From a virus, in the IMG/VR virus record IMGVR_UViG_3300010389_000132, positions 1 to 23,486 of that record: a stretch of 23,486 bases of DNA; one strand, written 5' to 3'. The position numbers and the translations under genes are program-made. Below are positions 22,954-23,486 of the stretch, piece by piece; positions within the stretch are counted from its first letter, which is position 1, and the number at the start of each line of letters is the position of its first letter. The notes under the pieces are model-generated. The model was given only the letters and a program-made list of their open reading frames with translations. It was not told the origin of the DNA and made no database searches.

Positions 22954-23486
22954 ATGTTTGAGTATTTTTACAACGAAATTTTGAGAAGAACCATTATATC
23001 TTTTGGTACTCTTTTTAATGACATTTCTATCAAAAAAACAGATTCTTCTGATAATGTTGTAAGCGTTGTAAAAGTTCCTTTGGCATATGGTCCAACTCAA
23101 AAATTCTTAGCAAGACTGGAACAGTCTCCAGACTTGAATAAACCCTTTGCAATTACTTTGCCAAGGATGTCGTTTGAATTTATTGGACTAACTTATGATC
23201 CATCCAGAAAGGTAACAACTACTCAGACTTTTACTGTTAAAGATTCTAGTGATGGAACTCAAACAAAAAAGTCCTACATGCCAGTTCCATACAATATGCA
23301 ATTTGAGTTATCAATCATGTCAAAATTGAATGATGATGCTCTTCAAATTGTAGAACAAATTCTTCCATATTTCCAACCAGCATATAATTTGACTGTAGAA
23401 TTGGTTGAAGCAATTAAAGAAAAAAGAGATATTCCCGTCGTTTTAGAAAATATTACGATGCAAGATGATTATGAAGGAGATTTTAC
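22954..23486 (+). CDS. 15: Proximal tail sheath stabiliser gp15, 3'-truncated by window edge
   Basis: This is a homologue of T4 gp15, the hexameric protein that caps the tail tube and contractile sheath and forms the joint to the neck. The first 177 codons are present, against 272 residues in T4; the frame is open to the right edge. The match is strong: MFEYFYN (T4 MFGYFYN), RR near residues 11-12, SFGTLFNDISIKK (T4 LMGDLFSNIQIKR), VPLAYGPTQKFLARL (T4 VPITYASKEHFMMKL), LPRMSFEFIGLTYD, MPVPYNMQFELSIMSKLNDD, and QIVEQILPYFQP, identical in both. The start has AGGA 6 nt upstream. The gene lies 39 nt after gp14, behind the putative late promoter, keeping the T4 order 13-14-15. Confidence 0.93.
   Translation, partial: MFEYFYNEILRRTIISFGTLFNDISIKKTDSSDNVVSVVKVPLAYGPTQKFLARLEQSPDLNKPFAITLPRMSFEFIGLTYDPSRKVTTTQTFTVKDSSDGTQTKKSYMPVPYNMQFELSIMSKLNDDALQIVEQILPYFQPAYNLTVELVEAIKEKRDIPVVLENITMQDDYEGDF

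Noticed and set aside
1-23486. tRNA genes, CRISPR arrays, transposases, attachment sites
   Set aside because: None could be supported. Essentially all bases are coding on the + strand, and the gaps are 45 nt or shorter.

Overview
This window is a block of virion-assembly genes from a T4-like myovirus. It is AT-rich and tightly packed, with every supported gene on the + strand. The protein sequences (T4-type gp8, gp13, gp14 and gp15, a DUF4815 protein, and a giant YHYH-domain protein rich in Gly-x-Gly-Tyr repeats) look most like marine T4-like phages of picocyanobacteria (Synechococcus/Prochlorococcus myoviruses). A marine heterotroph host, as for T4-like pelagiphages, cannot be excluded. No host-diagnostic metabolic gene or tRNA lies in the window.

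Layout, left to right. (1) 2-10714: the 3' part of a giant structural gene. Its frame is open to the left edge, so at least 3570 codons are present and the true start is outside. (2) 10715-10759: a 45-nt leader with a candidate late promoter. (3) 10760-12313: baseplate wedge protein gp8. (4) 12320-19837: a 2505-residue DUF4815 virion protein. (5) 19839-20611: three small, translationally coupled genes of 74, 60 and 128 codons. (6) 20637-21482: neck protein gp13. (7) 21487-22914: neck protein gp14, enlarged by a repeat-rich insertion. (8) 22954 to the right edge: the first 177 codons of gp15, the proximal tail sheath stabiliser. No non-coding gap exceeds 45 nt.

The backbone order 8 ... 13-14-15 is that of T4. 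The T4 genes expected beside gp8 and between gp8 and gp13 (7, 9, 10, 11, 12, wac) are not recognisable. The giant gene sits in the slot of gene 7, and the DUF4815 gene plus three small genes fill the slot of 9-12/wac. The two giant genes take up about 18.2 kb of the 23.5 kb. They presumably build the baseplate periphery and host-recognition parts, while gp13, gp14 and gp15 form the neck and tail-top collar that joins head to tail.

Two things stand out. First, small beta-rich sequence modules (a GxGY/P module and a GE..xG..SGA module) recur in the giant protein, gp8, the DUF4815 protein and even neck protein gp14, as if one repeat family had spread through the virion proteins. Second, at gp13 and at gp15 the upstream stop codon lies inside an identical CCCTAAATA late-promoter-like element, whose CCTAAA can pair with the TTTAGG that carries the ribosome binding site. 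This layout resembles the T4 gene e/soc arrangement, in which read-through mRNA hides the ribosome site and late-initiated mRNA frees it.
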